A stretch of DNA of 64,000 nucleotides from Vulcanisaeta distributa JCM 11216 (GCF_001315985.1 NZ_BBBI01000001.1:248001-312000); one strand, 5' to 3'. Shown: positions 1 to 11,628, counted from the first letter of the stretch. Notes: a model not told the origin generated them from the sequence alone. Numbers and translations are program-made.

Positions 1-314
1 GGAAGAATGCATGGGTTAGACCCTTAATCTTAAGGGAGTATATGGGCTCTATTATAGCCTTGAGAAACCACTTTGATGAATTTATTGTTTCATTAATAAC
101 TTTATAACTAATGCCTGGGGGGGTGGGTATTCAAGTCTCAGCCTTACCCCAGTCCTCATTTCCCCAGAAACCTTATTCCTACTTACTATAATATTTACAA
201 GCATAAATTAGGTTGAATAGGCGCAGGATTATTATAAATATTAATTTCCCTTCGCAATTCTCTGCCACTCATTATTAGTCTCACGTTAGTATGGCATGGC
301 CGCTCAACAATAAA
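1..314. other. intergenic, no gene found
   Basis: I see no open frame with family resemblance, no tRNA fold and no convincing hairpin here. It contains one G7 tract near 117-123 and AT-rich stretches. It lies downstream of the leftward helicase gene and probably holds its 3' end. Confidence 0.5.
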
Positions 315-2641
315 TTAGAGGTAATCAAGCAATGAACCACGTCTCCTATTATAACCCGATTTACTACCCTCTTGTCTCGTAACCTCCACCGTTGATGGTT
401 TCATTACTTTACCCTCCTTAATTAATTTCCTGGCCTGCTCAACTATCGAGTGGGCAAGCTTATCACCAAAACCCCTAATAGTGCTTATGACCCTCGGATC
501 CGCATTGGCCAAGTCCTCAATGCTCCTGAAGCCAGCATTATAAAGTGCCCTAGCTCTGGCCCTGCCAATGCCTTCGAGGTTTGTTACGAATTCAATCAAC
601 TCATCTTTAACGCCGTATGTCAACCTCCACCTAAGTATGTTCAGTCTCTCCTCATGTCTTCTCATGTTGAGGGCATTGGCGAGCTTAGTCACCGCGCTGG
701 CTAACCAATCCATCAAGTCACTATATACTCTCAAATCACCGGGCCCCCCCACGTCATAGTTCTTGTACAGCTCATCCTCGGAAACCTCGTTAGCCCAGTC
801 AAGGAGCATCACTGCGGTCTTCACTGTGGAGAGGTAATCCTCAACCTCCTCATCCTCAAACTCCCCATTCTCAATTTCATCCCTAGTAATTGGTGGCTTA
901 ATCAATAGGTAATCCCAGTTATCGAGTACGAGTTCCAGGTAATCCTCGAACTCATTCCTCCTAACCCTCAGCCTCGGCACCTCCGGTGACTGAACAATTA
1001 AGTGAACGTAGCCTAGGTTGTTAGTTTCATCCCTAGTCCTAAGTCCACGAATATAGGTATTCGCCGTGTACGGGTCCAGGTATAGGTTATTTAGTAATGA
1101 ACCCAGTACTGTTGCGGATATGTAATCATCCCTCCTCTCAAGGAACCCCCCCGACTCAACCAGAAAGTTAATGATGTCATCTACTCCTCCTCAACAGGTC
1201 TCTAAGGAATTCATTCCTGTGAAAGCCACCTTGCACGTATCCGAGGGTTGATGATATGAACCTCATCACGTCATCAATACTCGAGGCATAGCCGCTGGCT
1301 ATTGCCGATAGCATGTGCGTGGCCAGGTTCTTATCAGTCAGGAACTTGGACTTTATGTCCTCAACCTTAGCACCTATATAGTTCCTAATTAGGTAATCAA
1401 CCTCATCCTCGCCCCCCCTGGCAATGAGTATAGCCTCGCCGTACGGGTCAAGCCCAGGCCTACCGGCCCTACCGGCCATCTGCTTGTACTCCATCACGGG
1501 GAGCTCCTCCATGCCAATGCCGGCTCGTACCTCCTATACTCATGGATAATAACCCTCCTAGCCGGTAAATTAACGCCTGCGGCCAATGTCGTTGTCGCAA
1601 CAACGACCTTGATCAGCCTATCCCTAAAGGATGATTCTATGATTGTCCTAGTTTCCATGTCGAGACCAGCATGATGAAACGCAACACCGCATCTAACAGT
1701 TTTCGATAACTCCTCACCAAGCAACTTGGATTGGGAGGCCTCGATTATCGCGCCAGAAATCCTCGCTAATGCGTTGGGTTCTATGAGCTTTGTGCCGTAA
1801 TTGCATACGTAGTGGGCGATTTGCTGGGCGAGCTTGACCGTGTTTGCCCTTGAGTTAGTGAATACAAGAGCTTGACCGCCATTAATTATCGTATCCATCA
1901 CAAGCGTTAATACGGGATTGCCCAAGTCCTTAATAGTCTCCCTGGACCCATCAGCATAGTAAATAACTCCATCATAGTACACACCCTCTCTAAGCTTCAC
2001 GGGTCTCCAATCAGAGATCACGAGCTCTGCATTTAGGTAATTTGCGACCTCTTCGGCATTACCCACGGTAGCCGACAGGGCAAGCATCTGGGTATTAAGA
2101 CCCAGTGCTTTTACCTTTGCAATTATTGATTCGATGGTTGGGCCTCTCCTATCATCATCGATATAGTGAATCTCATCAATGACCAAAACACCGACCTGCC
2201 TAAGCCACTCAGCCCTATGTCTCAGTATGCTGTCGAGCTTCTCATACGTGGTAACCACTATGTCATAATTCATGAGCCAGGCATCCTCCTATCATACTCA
2301 CCGGTTGTTACGGCAATCCTAACACCAAGCTTCTCGTAAATCCTCAAGTCCCTGGCCTTCTCGTAGGCCAGGGCCCTCAGTGGTACGGCCATTATTGCCT
2401 TAACATTCCTCGTAAGCACGGCATTTACCATTGCCAATTCAGCCATTAGGGTCTTCCCAGTGGCTGTGCTTGTGCACATGACAATGTTCTTACCATCAAA
2501 CAAGCCCTTGCGCACGGCCTCCTCCTGCGGTGGGTAAAGTTCCTGAATGCCCCCCCTCTCCCTAATTATGAAATCCCTCAATATGTCTGGAAGCGGCAGG
2601 TCAGTAACACGCAAACCAATCAACCAATTACCAATCTTCAA
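315..2641 (-). CDS. hel308: Hel308/Hjm-type DNA helicase (frameshifted)
   Basis: Superfamily-2 Ski2-like helicase of the archaeal Hel308 type, known from other archaea to unwind 3'-tailed forks in replication-fork repair. Rejoined it is about 775 residues, usual for the family. In order I see YPPQ near residue 35, Walker A TSTATGKT, motif II DEIH, motif III SAT, the motif V region AAGVNLPAR, motif VI QMAGRAGRPG, and a C-terminal helix-hairpin-helix (LEGIGRARARAL). The frame breaks near 2282 and 1509 are each repaired by restoring one G to a GG; a third lies near 1181. Conserved motifs continue across all of them, so sequence error is likelier than decay. RERGGIQ near the start probably has one Gly too many from a seven-base run. 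The ATG at 2641 gives the normal Hel308 N-terminus. Confidence 0.88.
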
Positions 2642-2668
2642 CAGGATTAATAAAGAGTTAAGGCCTTA

Positions 2669-3801
2669 TCAAACGCATAATTCATGGGCCTCGGTATCAA
2701 TGTCCCAAGTACTCGGCCAATTACCACCAAACCTATCAATTAGGTATGGCCTTGCGTAGTCAGGCCATGAACCATCAAGCACGTAATTAGTAACGGCCAG
2801 GGCAAGGGCAGGGCCGACCTCGGCCCCCCCATACCCATTAAACCCACCAATAAGGAGTAGTCCATCATTGATGCGCCAATCACAGGTCTCGTGTCTGGTG
2901 TTCCCTCGCAATAACCAAACCTGGAACCAATGAGCCTGACCCTACCGAGCCTGGCCCTAACCTTTTTTCTGACCTCGTCTAGGAAATCATTGTCGACACC
3001 CCCCCTCTCCCTGCCTGGTTCCGTGACCTTAAAATTGCCATCACCGCCAACGATTATCGAAAGCCTCAAACTACTTAATGCATTATCGAGCATGGAACCA
3101 AGGGGGGGTCTCACGTAAATGCCGAGAACGTAATCATAAATTATATCATTTACCACCCTACCAAGGAACGCCGCTGCTTGGCACTTATAGGGCAGTAATG
3201 GCACCTTTAAATTGGCGTTCCTAATGATCATGGAATTCCAAGCACCAGAGGCAATAATTACGTAGTCACCACGGAACTCCCTACCATTTACCAAGACCTT
3301 AATGCCGCCATCAACAAACTTAATACTTGCGAAGCCATTAACGTAGTTGATACCCTTGATCTTACGAACCCTACTTATTAATAATGGGTAATTAACGAGG
3401 TTATCACCATTACTACTAAGTATGTAAACCTCCTCCTCACTAACCCTCTTGATACCGTACTCACTTACGTCACTTATGATTCGTGTACTCGCCCCAGCGT
3501 CATGCCACATACTCATTATTTGCATGGTATCGTTATAGCACGTGGTTGGTATTATCGTGATCGAATCCACGGGTCTCAACACATTGGTCCCAACCTCCCT
3601 GGACAATTCCCCCCCATACACATCCTCACTAATCCTCGCCAGCCTTATGTCCTCAGGAAACCTCAGGAGCTTTGAGTGGATAAGTGGGAACCTTGGCTTC
3701 TGTAGGTCTGAGTTTATCAGGGTGACGTTTACATTCCTCGAACTAAATAAGTACGTGAGCACCGTCCCTATAACACCTCCGCCAATTATCACGACATTCA
3801 T
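2669..3801 (-). CDS. FAD-dependent oxidoreductase, DAO family (frameshifted)
   Basis: Flavoprotein of the D-amino-acid/glycine oxidase-like (DAO) superfamily, about 377 residues when rejoined. The N-terminus has the dinucleotide-binding beta-alpha-beta fingerprint IIGGGVIGTVL at residues 4-14. The C-terminus has the second FAD-contacting segment GGFNGYGG. The break near 2850 is repaired by restoring one C-run base (TCC to TCCC on the sense strand), which joins the long part to a tail ending at 2669. The substrate cannot be read from sequence; DAO members oxidise amines, amino acids or glycerol-3-phosphate. It lies 26 bp downstream of homoserine kinase on the same strand, so co-transcription is possible. 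Confidence 0.75.
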
Positions 3802-3827
3802 GCACTGCCCAGACCTGGAATTAGGTA

Positions 3828-4772
3828 TTAAGTATTAAGTTCTTTGCAGGGTATTTCATGAACGCCCACATTACTCGGCCGCGTAATGATTAATACATAG
3901 TCCCTCAACCCACCTTTATTCAGTAATTCGCCTATTCGGTCTCTAGGCGGTTCACGGTCAAAGACCCCAAATAGTGACGGACCAGCGCCGGATAATGCCA
4001 CGCCAATCGCGCCAATCCTTAACAGGGCATCCTTAACCACTTGGTAGTGTGGGTAGAACTTGGCCCTTATTGGTTCAACGATTGAGTCACCCATCAACGC
4101 CTTACCGAGTATCTCCCTATTATTCGTTATCAATGAGTAAACTAGCATGGATACATAGGCCGAGTTATTCTTGAGGTCCTTCATGTCCACGGCGCTCGGC
4201 AACACCCTACGCATCTCCCCCCCCGTACTCACCTTACTACCGGCCAACACAATCGCAAGCCAATAATTACCGGGCACCTCAACCTTTACGAAATCCCCAG
4301 TCACAGGGTTAATAATGACCAAGCCACCCAGCAAGGACGCAGCCACATTATCCATGTGAGGAACACCAGCCGCCGCGGTTTCACCTAAGGCCGCGATATT
4401 TATTAATGACTTATAATCAAGGTTAGCACCCAATAACTTATTCAATGCGTAGGTTAGGGCTGCAGCGTCGGCACCACTACTACCCAAACCGCTTGCTGGT
4501 TTAATTTCCTTCTTAACGATAACCCTCACACTGAAGTCAAGCCCCCCCGTAACCCTCCTAAACTCCTCAATTACTGGGTAAAGCGTGGTGGCTCTATAAT
4601 CGCTTGGTAAATAATGTGAGTAACTTCCAACAAATTTGATATCGTCATTACCACCCCCCCGTCTTACTTCCACGTAGATATCATCGTATGGTTCTATAAT
4701 GGCAAGCGACATTATGTCAAATCCAGGTCCTAAATTGGCTATAGAGGCTGGGCTCCTAATACATATTGGCAT
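3828..4772 (-). CDS. thrB: homoserine kinase
   Basis: GHMP-superfamily kinase that phosphorylates L-homoserine in threonine biosynthesis; 314 residues, close to the family norm. The start MPICIRSPASIANLGPGFD has the ThrB N-terminal SPAS-N-GPGFD signature. The ATP-binding GHMP loop is PASGLGSSGADAAA near residues 90-105, and the C-terminal ALSGAGPSLFG motif is present. No frame break is needed. An eight-base C run near 4217 encodes the GG of STGGEMRR and may be over-long. The gene starts behind a 225-bp non-coding stretch with repeats. Confidence 0.9.
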   Translation of the reverse strand: MPICIRSPASIANLGPGFDIMSLAIIEPYDDIYVEVRRGGGNDDIKFVGSYSHYLPSDYRATTLYPVIEEFRRVTGGLDFSVRVIVKKEIKPASGLGSSGADAAALTYALNKLLGANLDYKSLINIAALGETAAAGVPHMDNVAASLLGGLVIINPVTGDFVKVEVPGNYWLAIVLAGSKVSTGGEMRRVLPSAVDMKDLKNNSAYVSMLVYSLITNNREILGKALMGDSIVEPIRAKFYPHYQVVKDALLRIGAIGVALSGAGPSLFGVFDREPPRDRIGELLNKGGLRDYVLIITRPSNVGVHEIPCKELNT

Positions 4773-4997
4773 TGTTAATAAATACGGTACCTATTTATAA
4801 TCATTAACCTAGGCGTTCACTAATGAATGCCTTTTGTTTCGTTGACATGGAGGATCACTGGGTGTCGACCCACGTATTTAATTAATTACCTAAATACAGG
4901 GCAAGAACCTAGGCGTTGCATTAACTAAGGATTTAATGCACAGTGCATTCATGTAAGGATTTTAAGCCTTAATATCGATTCGTTGATCAGCGAATTA
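4773..4997. promoter_or_regulatory. intergenic region with direct and inverted repeats
   Basis: This gap lies upstream of thrB and downstream of the oxidoreductase operon. It carries a 12-bp direct repeat AACCTAGGCGTT at 4806-4817 and 4906-4917, exactly 100 bp apart. It also carries a perfect inverted repeat AATGCAC-A-GTGCATT at 4935-4949. Both are visible directly. A role in thrB control or in termination of the upstream operon is only a suggestion. Confidence 0.4.
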
Positions 4998-6012
4998 TTA
5001 CCGCTCTGGGTATGGTAACTCCTTCATTAGCGGTATTAAACCAGGTATCAACCACTTCTCCCACATCTCATCAACCCTCCTCTGTATGTACTCAATATCC
5101 TCATCAGTTAGGTGCTTAAACCTAGTCTGTCTCCTTATGTACTCCTTAACGGGCTTCCTCTTAATCTCGCCACTTGCTATTCTGGCGCTCGTGCTCGTCA
5201 GCTTGAACTTACCATACTCTATCTCAAAGAGCGGCCATATGCCCGTTTCGACTGCCAACTTACCTATTTCATGGCTGTACTTAGGTCGAAGCCCCCCCAG
5301 CCCTTCGGGCATGGGTCTAGGGTGTGTATGAATGTTGGTCCACCAATCTCCAGTGCCTTCCTTACCTTATTGTATAGGTCTATTGGGTCTGCCGCTATTG
5401 CCGTGGCCACGTACCTAACCTCCGGGTGCCCAACGGCCATCATTGCGGCCATGTTCTTCTTCCACCTATACTTCATGATCCTTACCTGCTTACCACTTGG
5501 CTGAAGGTCGTAAGTGCTCCGTATGGCGTCATTGTTGTTTCCTGTATATCCGTGTTTGCGCTGGATTCGTTATCATACATGAGTATTAGGAAGTTATACT
5601 TCGTGTGAGTCAGCGCATTGGAGACCTCCGACAGCCCCCCCGCATCTGCGCAGCCTAAGTCACCGCAAATGCCTATCACGTTTATCTTTTCATTGGGCAG
5701 CTTGCCCTTCTCCATAAGTGCCTTCAACGCGGCTGCCGTACCAACCACGGCCGACCCAGTCCCAGACAGTTGAGTGTGTATCCAGGGTAGCGCCCAGGCC
5801 GTTGTGTAATACGTCGTGTTAGCAACGTACATGCACCCAGTCGCTCCAATAACAATTGTGTTAGGGCCAGCCGCCTTGGCAACCCACCTAAGCACCATTG
5901 CCGACTCACAGCCCTGGCAGGTCCTATGACCAGCATCAAAATACTCAGTCTGAGCCATCTGTAGTAGGTCCTTGACTGTTCTGGCGAGCTTGATCGATAC
6001 CGTCACACCCAA
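4998..6012 (-). CDS. 2-oxoacid (possibly oxalate):ferredoxin oxidoreductase beta subunit (frameshifted)
   Basis: Thiamine-diphosphate-binding beta subunit, about 338 residues when rejoined. The N-terminus has the cluster-binding CQGC pair near residues 34-37. Next come GATGC and the TPP/Mg segment GICGDLGCADAGG, followed by YDNESSANTDIQ, the counterpart of YDNEAYMNTGIQ in pyruvate enzymes. The C-terminal CPKGW also matches the family. Two breaks are each repaired by adding one C to a CC, near 5490 (FSPSGKQVRIMKYR) and near 5286 (GFDPKYSHEIGK). GWGGFD probably has an extra Gly. It is the third gene of a gamma-delta/alpha/beta operon. Confidence 0.85.
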
Positions 6013-6060
6013 TCACCCCCCCATACCCTCCTTATAAATTTTTCTTCTATCCCCCCCATT

Positions 6061-7313
6061 TTACTCTCTAACTCCATACCAAATCACCCTCTGCTCAACC
6101 CTACCTTTTCTAGCTGCATCCAAAGCCATATTGAACATATTAATCGCATCGTTATAGGTGATCTCCCTACCACCAAGACCACCAATGAAGTTCATCATCA
6201 ATGGCCTATGCTCCGCCTCGTACAATGCACTCCTAATCTCGGTGAAGACAGCACCACCGTCAAATGGCGAACCAAAGGAGTAATCCCTATCCACGACAGC
6301 CACGACCTTAACGCCACTCAAGTAGCGTATTATATCATCAGTTGGGAATGGCCTGAACCACCTAATCCTCAGGAAACCAACTCTCTCACCCTTAGCCCTT
6401 AATCTCCTAACGGCCTCCTTAATTGGCTTAGAAACGGTGCCCATGCCGACCATGACCACATCAGCATCCTCAACCATGTACGGCTCAACAAATGGGTTCC
6501 CATAGTCTCTACCGAAGATCTTCGCGAAGTCCCTATAGGCCTCCTCAATAACCTTCCTCGCATTCTTCATCGCCTCATCCATCTGCTTCCTAATCTCCGT
6601 AACCCAATCCTCATTGACCTGCGGCGCCACACTAATCACATTGCTTGGGTGTAGCTTCCTATTGCCTAGGTCGTATGGCGGTAGGAACTTCTGAACCTTT
6701 GACTTAGGCGGTATCTTAAACACGTGCTCACTATGCGTCAGGAATGCACCATCCATTGAGATGCCCACCGGAAGCATGACCCTCGGGTCCTCAGCAACCC
6801 TGTACGCAATTAACGTGGTGTCTAAGGCCTCCTGGGCCGTATCAACCCAGACCAGGAGCCAGCCCACGTCCCTGACCATTAATGCGTCATTATGTTCGAC
6901 ACCATATGCGCCGGGGGGGTCGTCCAACGCCCTATTGCCTATCAATGCAACCACTGGGTACCTATCGGTGCTTATGGCCACGATGGCCTCAATAGCCAGT
7001 AACCAACCGACACCGCTTGACCCAACGAATGTCCTGGCGCCAACCGCGGATGCGTGCTTAACAATCTCGAACTGGTCATGCTCGTGGGCAGCCACTATGT
7101 ACTCGGCCTTCAGGTATCCATCAGCTATTAACCTAGCCACTGTCTGCATGACACCGCCATAGGGCCTTATTGGGTATGCTGACGTCACGTCAATGTCGGC
7201 AAGCATTAATGCGTAGGCAACGGCGTCGGTGCCCGTACCAACAACCTCCACCTCCTCATCCCCCCCTTAAGCACTGCCTCGAGACGCTTGGATTCAAGTG
7301 CGGAGACGGACAT
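6061..7313 (-). CDS. 2-oxoacid (possibly oxalate):ferredoxin oxidoreductase alpha subunit (N-terminal frameshift)
   Basis: Alpha subunit with the pyrimidine-binding fold of the pyruvate:ferredoxin oxidoreductase superfamily. The unbroken frame begins near 7251, but reading through a seven-base G run near 7258 gives a natural start at the ATG at 7313 (MSVSALESKRLEAVLKG) and about 417 residues. The substrate loop is YPIRPYGG where pyruvate enzymes have YPITPSS. In Moorella oxalate oxidoreductase an arginine at this position binds the second carboxylate. GARTF, with the other substrate arginine, is conserved. Oxalate or a similar dicarboxylic 2-oxoacid is therefore a reasonable inference, not proven. 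It is the second gene of the operon, with short gaps on both sides. Confidence 0.82.
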
Positions 7314-7321
7314 GCCCCCCC

Positions 7322-8358
7322 TCACCTCTTCCTCACACTTATTACCTGCGCCTTTGGTAATAATGACTCAAACCACTTCCTATAGGCCTCCCTATTCTCC
7401 TTCCAAGCCCTGTACTCATCAATGAACTTCCCATAGCCATCCTCAAACTCCATCTCATCAACCATAATTATTGTGTCAGGCACTGGGCAAACCTCAGCGC
7501 ACACTCCGCAACCCTTGCAGTAGGCTAGTGCTGGGTTGAAGTAGCCGTCTGGCGTGACGTCAAACACAGAGTCTGGGCAATACTCCCAACACAGGCTGCA
7601 CTTTATGCACTTGTCGAAGTTAATCACGGGCCTATAATGCTTGGCAGTGCCGCCAGTGAAGTATGGGTTCCTCTGGTTCGGCTTTAGGCCTGGTATTGCG
7701 CCGCCAATCATCATGTCCTTCCAACCGGGTAAGTGCGGTGGTTCATACTTATACGGCAGGCCCTCGCCAGGTCTGACCTCCCTCAACTTAACGAGTGATT
7801 GATAGGCCTCTAAAGCCCTGTTAACCCTCTCGCTGGGCTTATCAAGGCTCTCCAGGTACCTCTTAACATCATCAAGAGTGAGTATGCTGGGCATTACCTT
7901 GGCAATGGCGCCGAGGACCCTCTCCACAGTGCCGTCATCCGGGAATGTCCAGAAATCACCAATACTCCTCTCACCATAAACAACGACCAGGGTGTATGGG
8001 GGGGAGTCCCTGGCAGGTATGAACTTAAGTAACTCATCTGGGTTCCTCTTGGAAACCACGATTAATAAACCACCAGCCTCAACTTAAGATGGACTGGCTG
8101 AATGCCCTGCCAAGCCCAGGACTCAACACCCTTGAGTATGGTGTCATCAAGCACTATCGATACATCAACGTAGTCGGGCTCAACCCTAGCAGCCTCAGCA
8201 TCCAGAACCTCCTCGCTTGCGCCCTTGGCTACAACCACGAAGTACTTCGCAGGTGAACCATCCCTCTCCGGGTCATCACCATACCTCTGGTAGGACAATG
8301 CAACATTACCAGCCATCCTAGCCGCGTAAACAATCCCCCTGGCTAAATTCCTGGCCAA
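7322..8358 (-). CDS. fused gamma-delta subunit of 2-oxoacid:ferredoxin oxidoreductase (frameshifted)
   Basis: The N-terminal ~200 residues match the gamma subunit (RGIVYAARMAG, SPAKYFVVVA, DYVDVSIVLDDTIL, then ILTLDDVKRYLESL). The C-terminal part is a two-cluster ferredoxin delta subunit with CIKCSLCWEYCP and CKGCGVCAEVCP. The break near 8088 is repaired by one G, giving LEAGGLLIVVSKRNPDELL, so gamma and delta are one chain of roughly 345 residues. The ferredoxin domain would pass electrons from the TPP site to ferredoxin. The usual gamma motif GRGGQG is not visible. The earliest start I can support is a TTG at 8358, and the true N-terminus may be longer behind the C-run at 8373. Gamma-delta fusion and this gene order match the described Moorella oxalate oxidoreductase. 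Confidence 0.8.
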
Positions 8359-8553
8359 GTGTCTCTGGTGTATCCCCCCTATAAATGATCTCTATCGTGT
8401 ATATACTTGAAGCTTGAACAGACATTCTAATCAGAGATTGATTATATTGTACTTTTAAAGCAATGCCCTCCCAAGTATATTAAAAATAACACATTCGATA
8501 CGTTCTTTACGTGGACTCCGGTTTATAAACAATAATATATAGCATATATAGAT

Positions 8554-8923
8554 CTACGAAACCAACTGATTAATCCGTTCCCTAACCCTGGCCAGGGCCT
8601 CCGCGTTCTCCCTAAAATCATCCATTAGGTTATTTACGAAGTTTTCATCGATCTCCTCAGGCCTAGACAACGCCTCCCTAACCATCTCCTCAAGTGTGGC
8701 GCATCTTCTGAATACGTAATAAATAGCGTCGATATCAGCATCGCTTAGGCTTATTATCCCGGCCTCCAAGGCCTTGGAGACCACGTTCCATCCCCCAATC
8801 ACCGATAGTACTCTCGCTAGGAATTTCTATGTTTGCTTCCCTCAATTTCTCAAGCAATTTCTCCACAGTAAGTGCAACGGCATTCCTCAACCCAACAATT
8901 ATCGCATTTAACCTGTCAATCAC
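8554..8923 (-). CDS. small helical protein of unknown function (frameshifted)
   Basis: Not recognised. Two overlapping frames join into about 122 residues if a G5 near 8793 is read as G4 (IGDWGWNVVSKALEAG). The product is charged and almost wholly helical, with predicted coiled-coil stretches at both ends (VEKLLEKLREANIEIP; ALARVRERINQLVS). It has no membrane segment and no cysteine motif. It lies between the oxidoreductase operon and the MCM operon, with a start region rich in A/T upstream at 8924-8980. Confidence 0.55.
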
Positions 8924-8980
8924 GACAATATAAAACTAAATTAATAATTATAAGTATTTCGTAATTAAATAAAAAGTGTT

Positions 8981-11054
8981 TCAAATAAGCACCCTCTTAA
9001 CGTAACCAGGCTTAGGCATATAAATATCCCCTGACTTAAGTAGAATATTTATTGCCTTATCCACCGCCTGCCTATCAAGGCCTGCGGCCTCGGCCTCCTT
9101 ATACAGGTCCTCGACTCTAACGGCTTACCGCCACTGGACTCCTCGAGTTGAGCCAGTAGGTTCATTATCAATGCCATCCTCTCCTGGGTTGACTTCGGCT
9201 TTCCAGTCATTATTATGTCAATATCGATCTTCCCAGACTCAACATCAATACCAACACTACTCAGGTACTTCATGAAGAGCCTAATGGCCCTATCAGCATC
9301 CTCAGCCTCAACCACGGGGGGGCTAAGCCTCATCTTAGCCTCAGCCTCGGAAAGCCTAATCAAGGCTTCCAACTGCCTAGCCGTTATGGCAATTGGCGAA
9401 TCCGGTTCCCTGGACTTCGCCCTCATCTGCACGTAGAACTGCACAATCCTCTCCCTGGCCTCTGGCGTTAGTACTGGCTTGACGTGCTTACGGGCATAGG
9501 CAATGTACTTCCTAAGTAGGTCAGGCGGTATAATATCGGCAAAACCCTCGGGAACCTCGCCAGCATGCAGTGTCGTTATGTGCTCGGCAATTGCCTTGTC
9601 TCTATCTAAGTTTGGCTCATCCCTAATGATGAATATTAGGTCAAACCTCGATAATAAGGTGACGGGTAGGTCCACGTTCTCAGCCACAGTCCTATTGGGC
9701 AGGTACCTACCGAAGGCCGGATTAGCGGCGGCTAGAACACTACACCTGGCGTTCAGCGTTGCCACAATGCCAGCCTTGGCTATAGATACCGTTTGCTGCT
9801 CAAGGGCTTCATGAATCGCTACCCTGTCCTTGGTATCCATCTTATCAATCTCGTCAATAACAGCCACACCCGTGTCAGCAAGGACCAATGCACCGGCCTC
9901 TAGGTAGAACTCGCCAGTGTCCTTCTCGCGCACGACGGCCGCCGTCAGGCCGGCCGCCGAGCTACCCTTGCCTGTGGTGTATACGGCCCTTGGGGGGGCT
10001 ATCTTGGTTACGAACCTAAGCAACTGCGTCTTAGCCATACCTGGGTCGCCAACGAGCAGTATGTGTATGTCACCCCTAACCCTAATGCCGTCTGGGTAGA
10101 CCTTGGGTACGCCGCCGAAGAGTAGGCAGCTATGGATTCCTTAATGTCCTCCATGCCGTATATGGAGGGCGCTATTGACTTGATTATCCTCTCCCTAACG
10201 TCGGGCATCTTCGAAAGCTCCAGTATCCTCTTCTCATCCTCCGGCGTAATCTCGATCTCCACCAACTCCCTCTGCTGGCTCTCCACGTAATTAACCTCCA
10301 TGAAGCTGGAGACAACGGGTGGCTTACCCTTCCTTAAGTCGGCTAGGTCGAGGTTCATGATACCAACCAGGTAAACCCTATCGCCGGGCTTCACGGTATC
10401 GACCAAGTCATCAAGCAGTATCGCCTCAATACTCCTAGGCAACTGACCCGGTGGCAACTCCTCGGGCTTCTCCTGAACGATTACCTTCTGCCAATCAATG
10501 AACTCACTCCTCTCCTCAACAAACACCATACTATTCAATGCACCACACTTGGGACAACGCTTCGGCGGCTGAACAAAGCCCGTGGTTGGTTGGGGAATCT
10601 CAACCTCATAGCCACACTGCGAGCACCTGAACACGGACCTCCTAAGGTAATGCTTGGGCGGCGTCTGCCTGGTTATTATACCCTCAACCATTATCAACTT
10701 ACCCAAGACCTCACTCCTCAATCTCCTAATGGGCAGAGACTCAGGGAGTCTCCTAAACCTCATGTAGAAATTCCTAACCGACTTAGCCAGCTCTGGATCC
10801 CTCTCAGTTATCGCCTGCCTAACAGCCTCAGAACCGGCCTGAATAACCAACTGAGGTCTCTCAAGAAGCATGTCGGCGAGGTCCTTATTGCTAATTAGTA
10901 GGTCGTGGAAGTCAATCACCAAGGACCTCTTCCTCTGTATGATCATGTTATTAATCTCATCAACATACCTATCACTCGACTCAATAAAGCCCCCCCTAAG
11001 CCCCCCCTGGATCAACGAGTCGAGACTAACCTCGGCGGTTTCCGGCGTAGTCAT
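8981..11054 (-). CDS. mcm: replicative DNA helicase MCM (frameshifted)
   Basis: Archaeal minichromosome maintenance helicase, about 690 residues after repair. Features in order: N-terminal OB/zinc region with CSQCGYE and CPKCGAL; Walker A GDPGMAKT; Walker B with VIDEIDKM; sensor 1 LAAANPAFG; arginine-finger segment LLSRFDLIF; C-terminal winged helix ending SGDIYMPKPGYVKRV. One lost C near 10127 (ESIAALLFGGVPKVYPDG) and one lost base near 9123 break the frame. With the latter repaired the gene ends at 8981 rather than 9049. KIAPPRAVY probably has an extra Pro from a C7/G7 tract. The start overlaps gins23 by 4 bp, so the two are probably translated together. Confidence 0.92.
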
Positions 11055-11563
11055 TGCAGGCCCACCACTGCATTGAGGAATTCCTTGATTAATGGTGCGA
11101 TGGATTTAACGAGCTCCTCCTCCTCAATAGTTAGCTTGTCCAGGAAGTCCCTGGAATCCGCAATGCCGGGGGGGTTGACGGCAATTAACGTGAGTATCTT
11201 CCTAAGCCTCAACTGGGCGAGCTCCCTCAATTGCTGGGCGTAGATCCTAACGCTCTTCTGATCACCACTAACCATGCTGAGCCTAGCCCTGATGTAGAAG
11301 TCCCTGGGCAACTCCCTTAATTCACTGGGAGCCCTATTCTCAAGCCAAACCCTCTTAAGAATCTCCTCACTACCGACCCTATCCTCATCAAGCAGGGAGG
11401 CAACACCGCGCTTAATCAGGACCTCAAGCACGTTGGGTGGTGCATTAATTACGGAACCAGCCTTGGCAGGGGGGGCAATACTGATTATGCCTAGGTCAAC
11501 CCCATCAACGTCCCGCGTCAACACAGCCCTAACGCTAGGCATTAAGTACGAAAAACCCATCAA
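11051..11563 (-). CDS. gins23: GINS complex subunit Gins23
   Basis: A 170-residue protein whose N-terminal ~55 residues look like the small beta B-domain and whose remainder is helical (A-domain). That B-A order is typical of archaeal Gins23 rather than Gins15. The helical part includes RELPRDFYIRARLSM and LRELAQLRLRKI, similar to GINS sequences. Adjacency with mcm and a 4-bp ATGA overlap match the arrangement known from Sulfolobus. GINS joins MCM and Cdc45/RecJ-like protein in the CMG-type replicative helicase. Start could be either of the two leading Met codons. Confidence 0.75.
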   Translation of the reverse strand: MMGFSYLMPSVRAVLTRDVDGVDLGIISIAPPAKAGSVINAPPNVLEVLIKRGVASLLDEDRVGSEEILKRVWLENRAPSELRELPRDFYIRARLSMVSGDQKSVRIYAQQLRELAQLRLRKILTLIAVNPPGIADSRDFLDKLTIEEEELVKSIAPLIKEFLNAVVGLQ

Positions 11564-11628
11564 AAGTAACTACCACAAACCAATTAAAAAGGCACTACAG
11601 GAAAAGGATAAGTAATATTGATGAGATC

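Noticed and set aside
6761-7162. Long plus-strand frame opposite the alpha subunit gene
   Set aside because: Antisense shadow of a well-supported gene, low-complexity translation and no family likeness.
11433-11615. Plus-strand frame opposite gins23
   Set aside because: Antisense shadow with no independent start signal.
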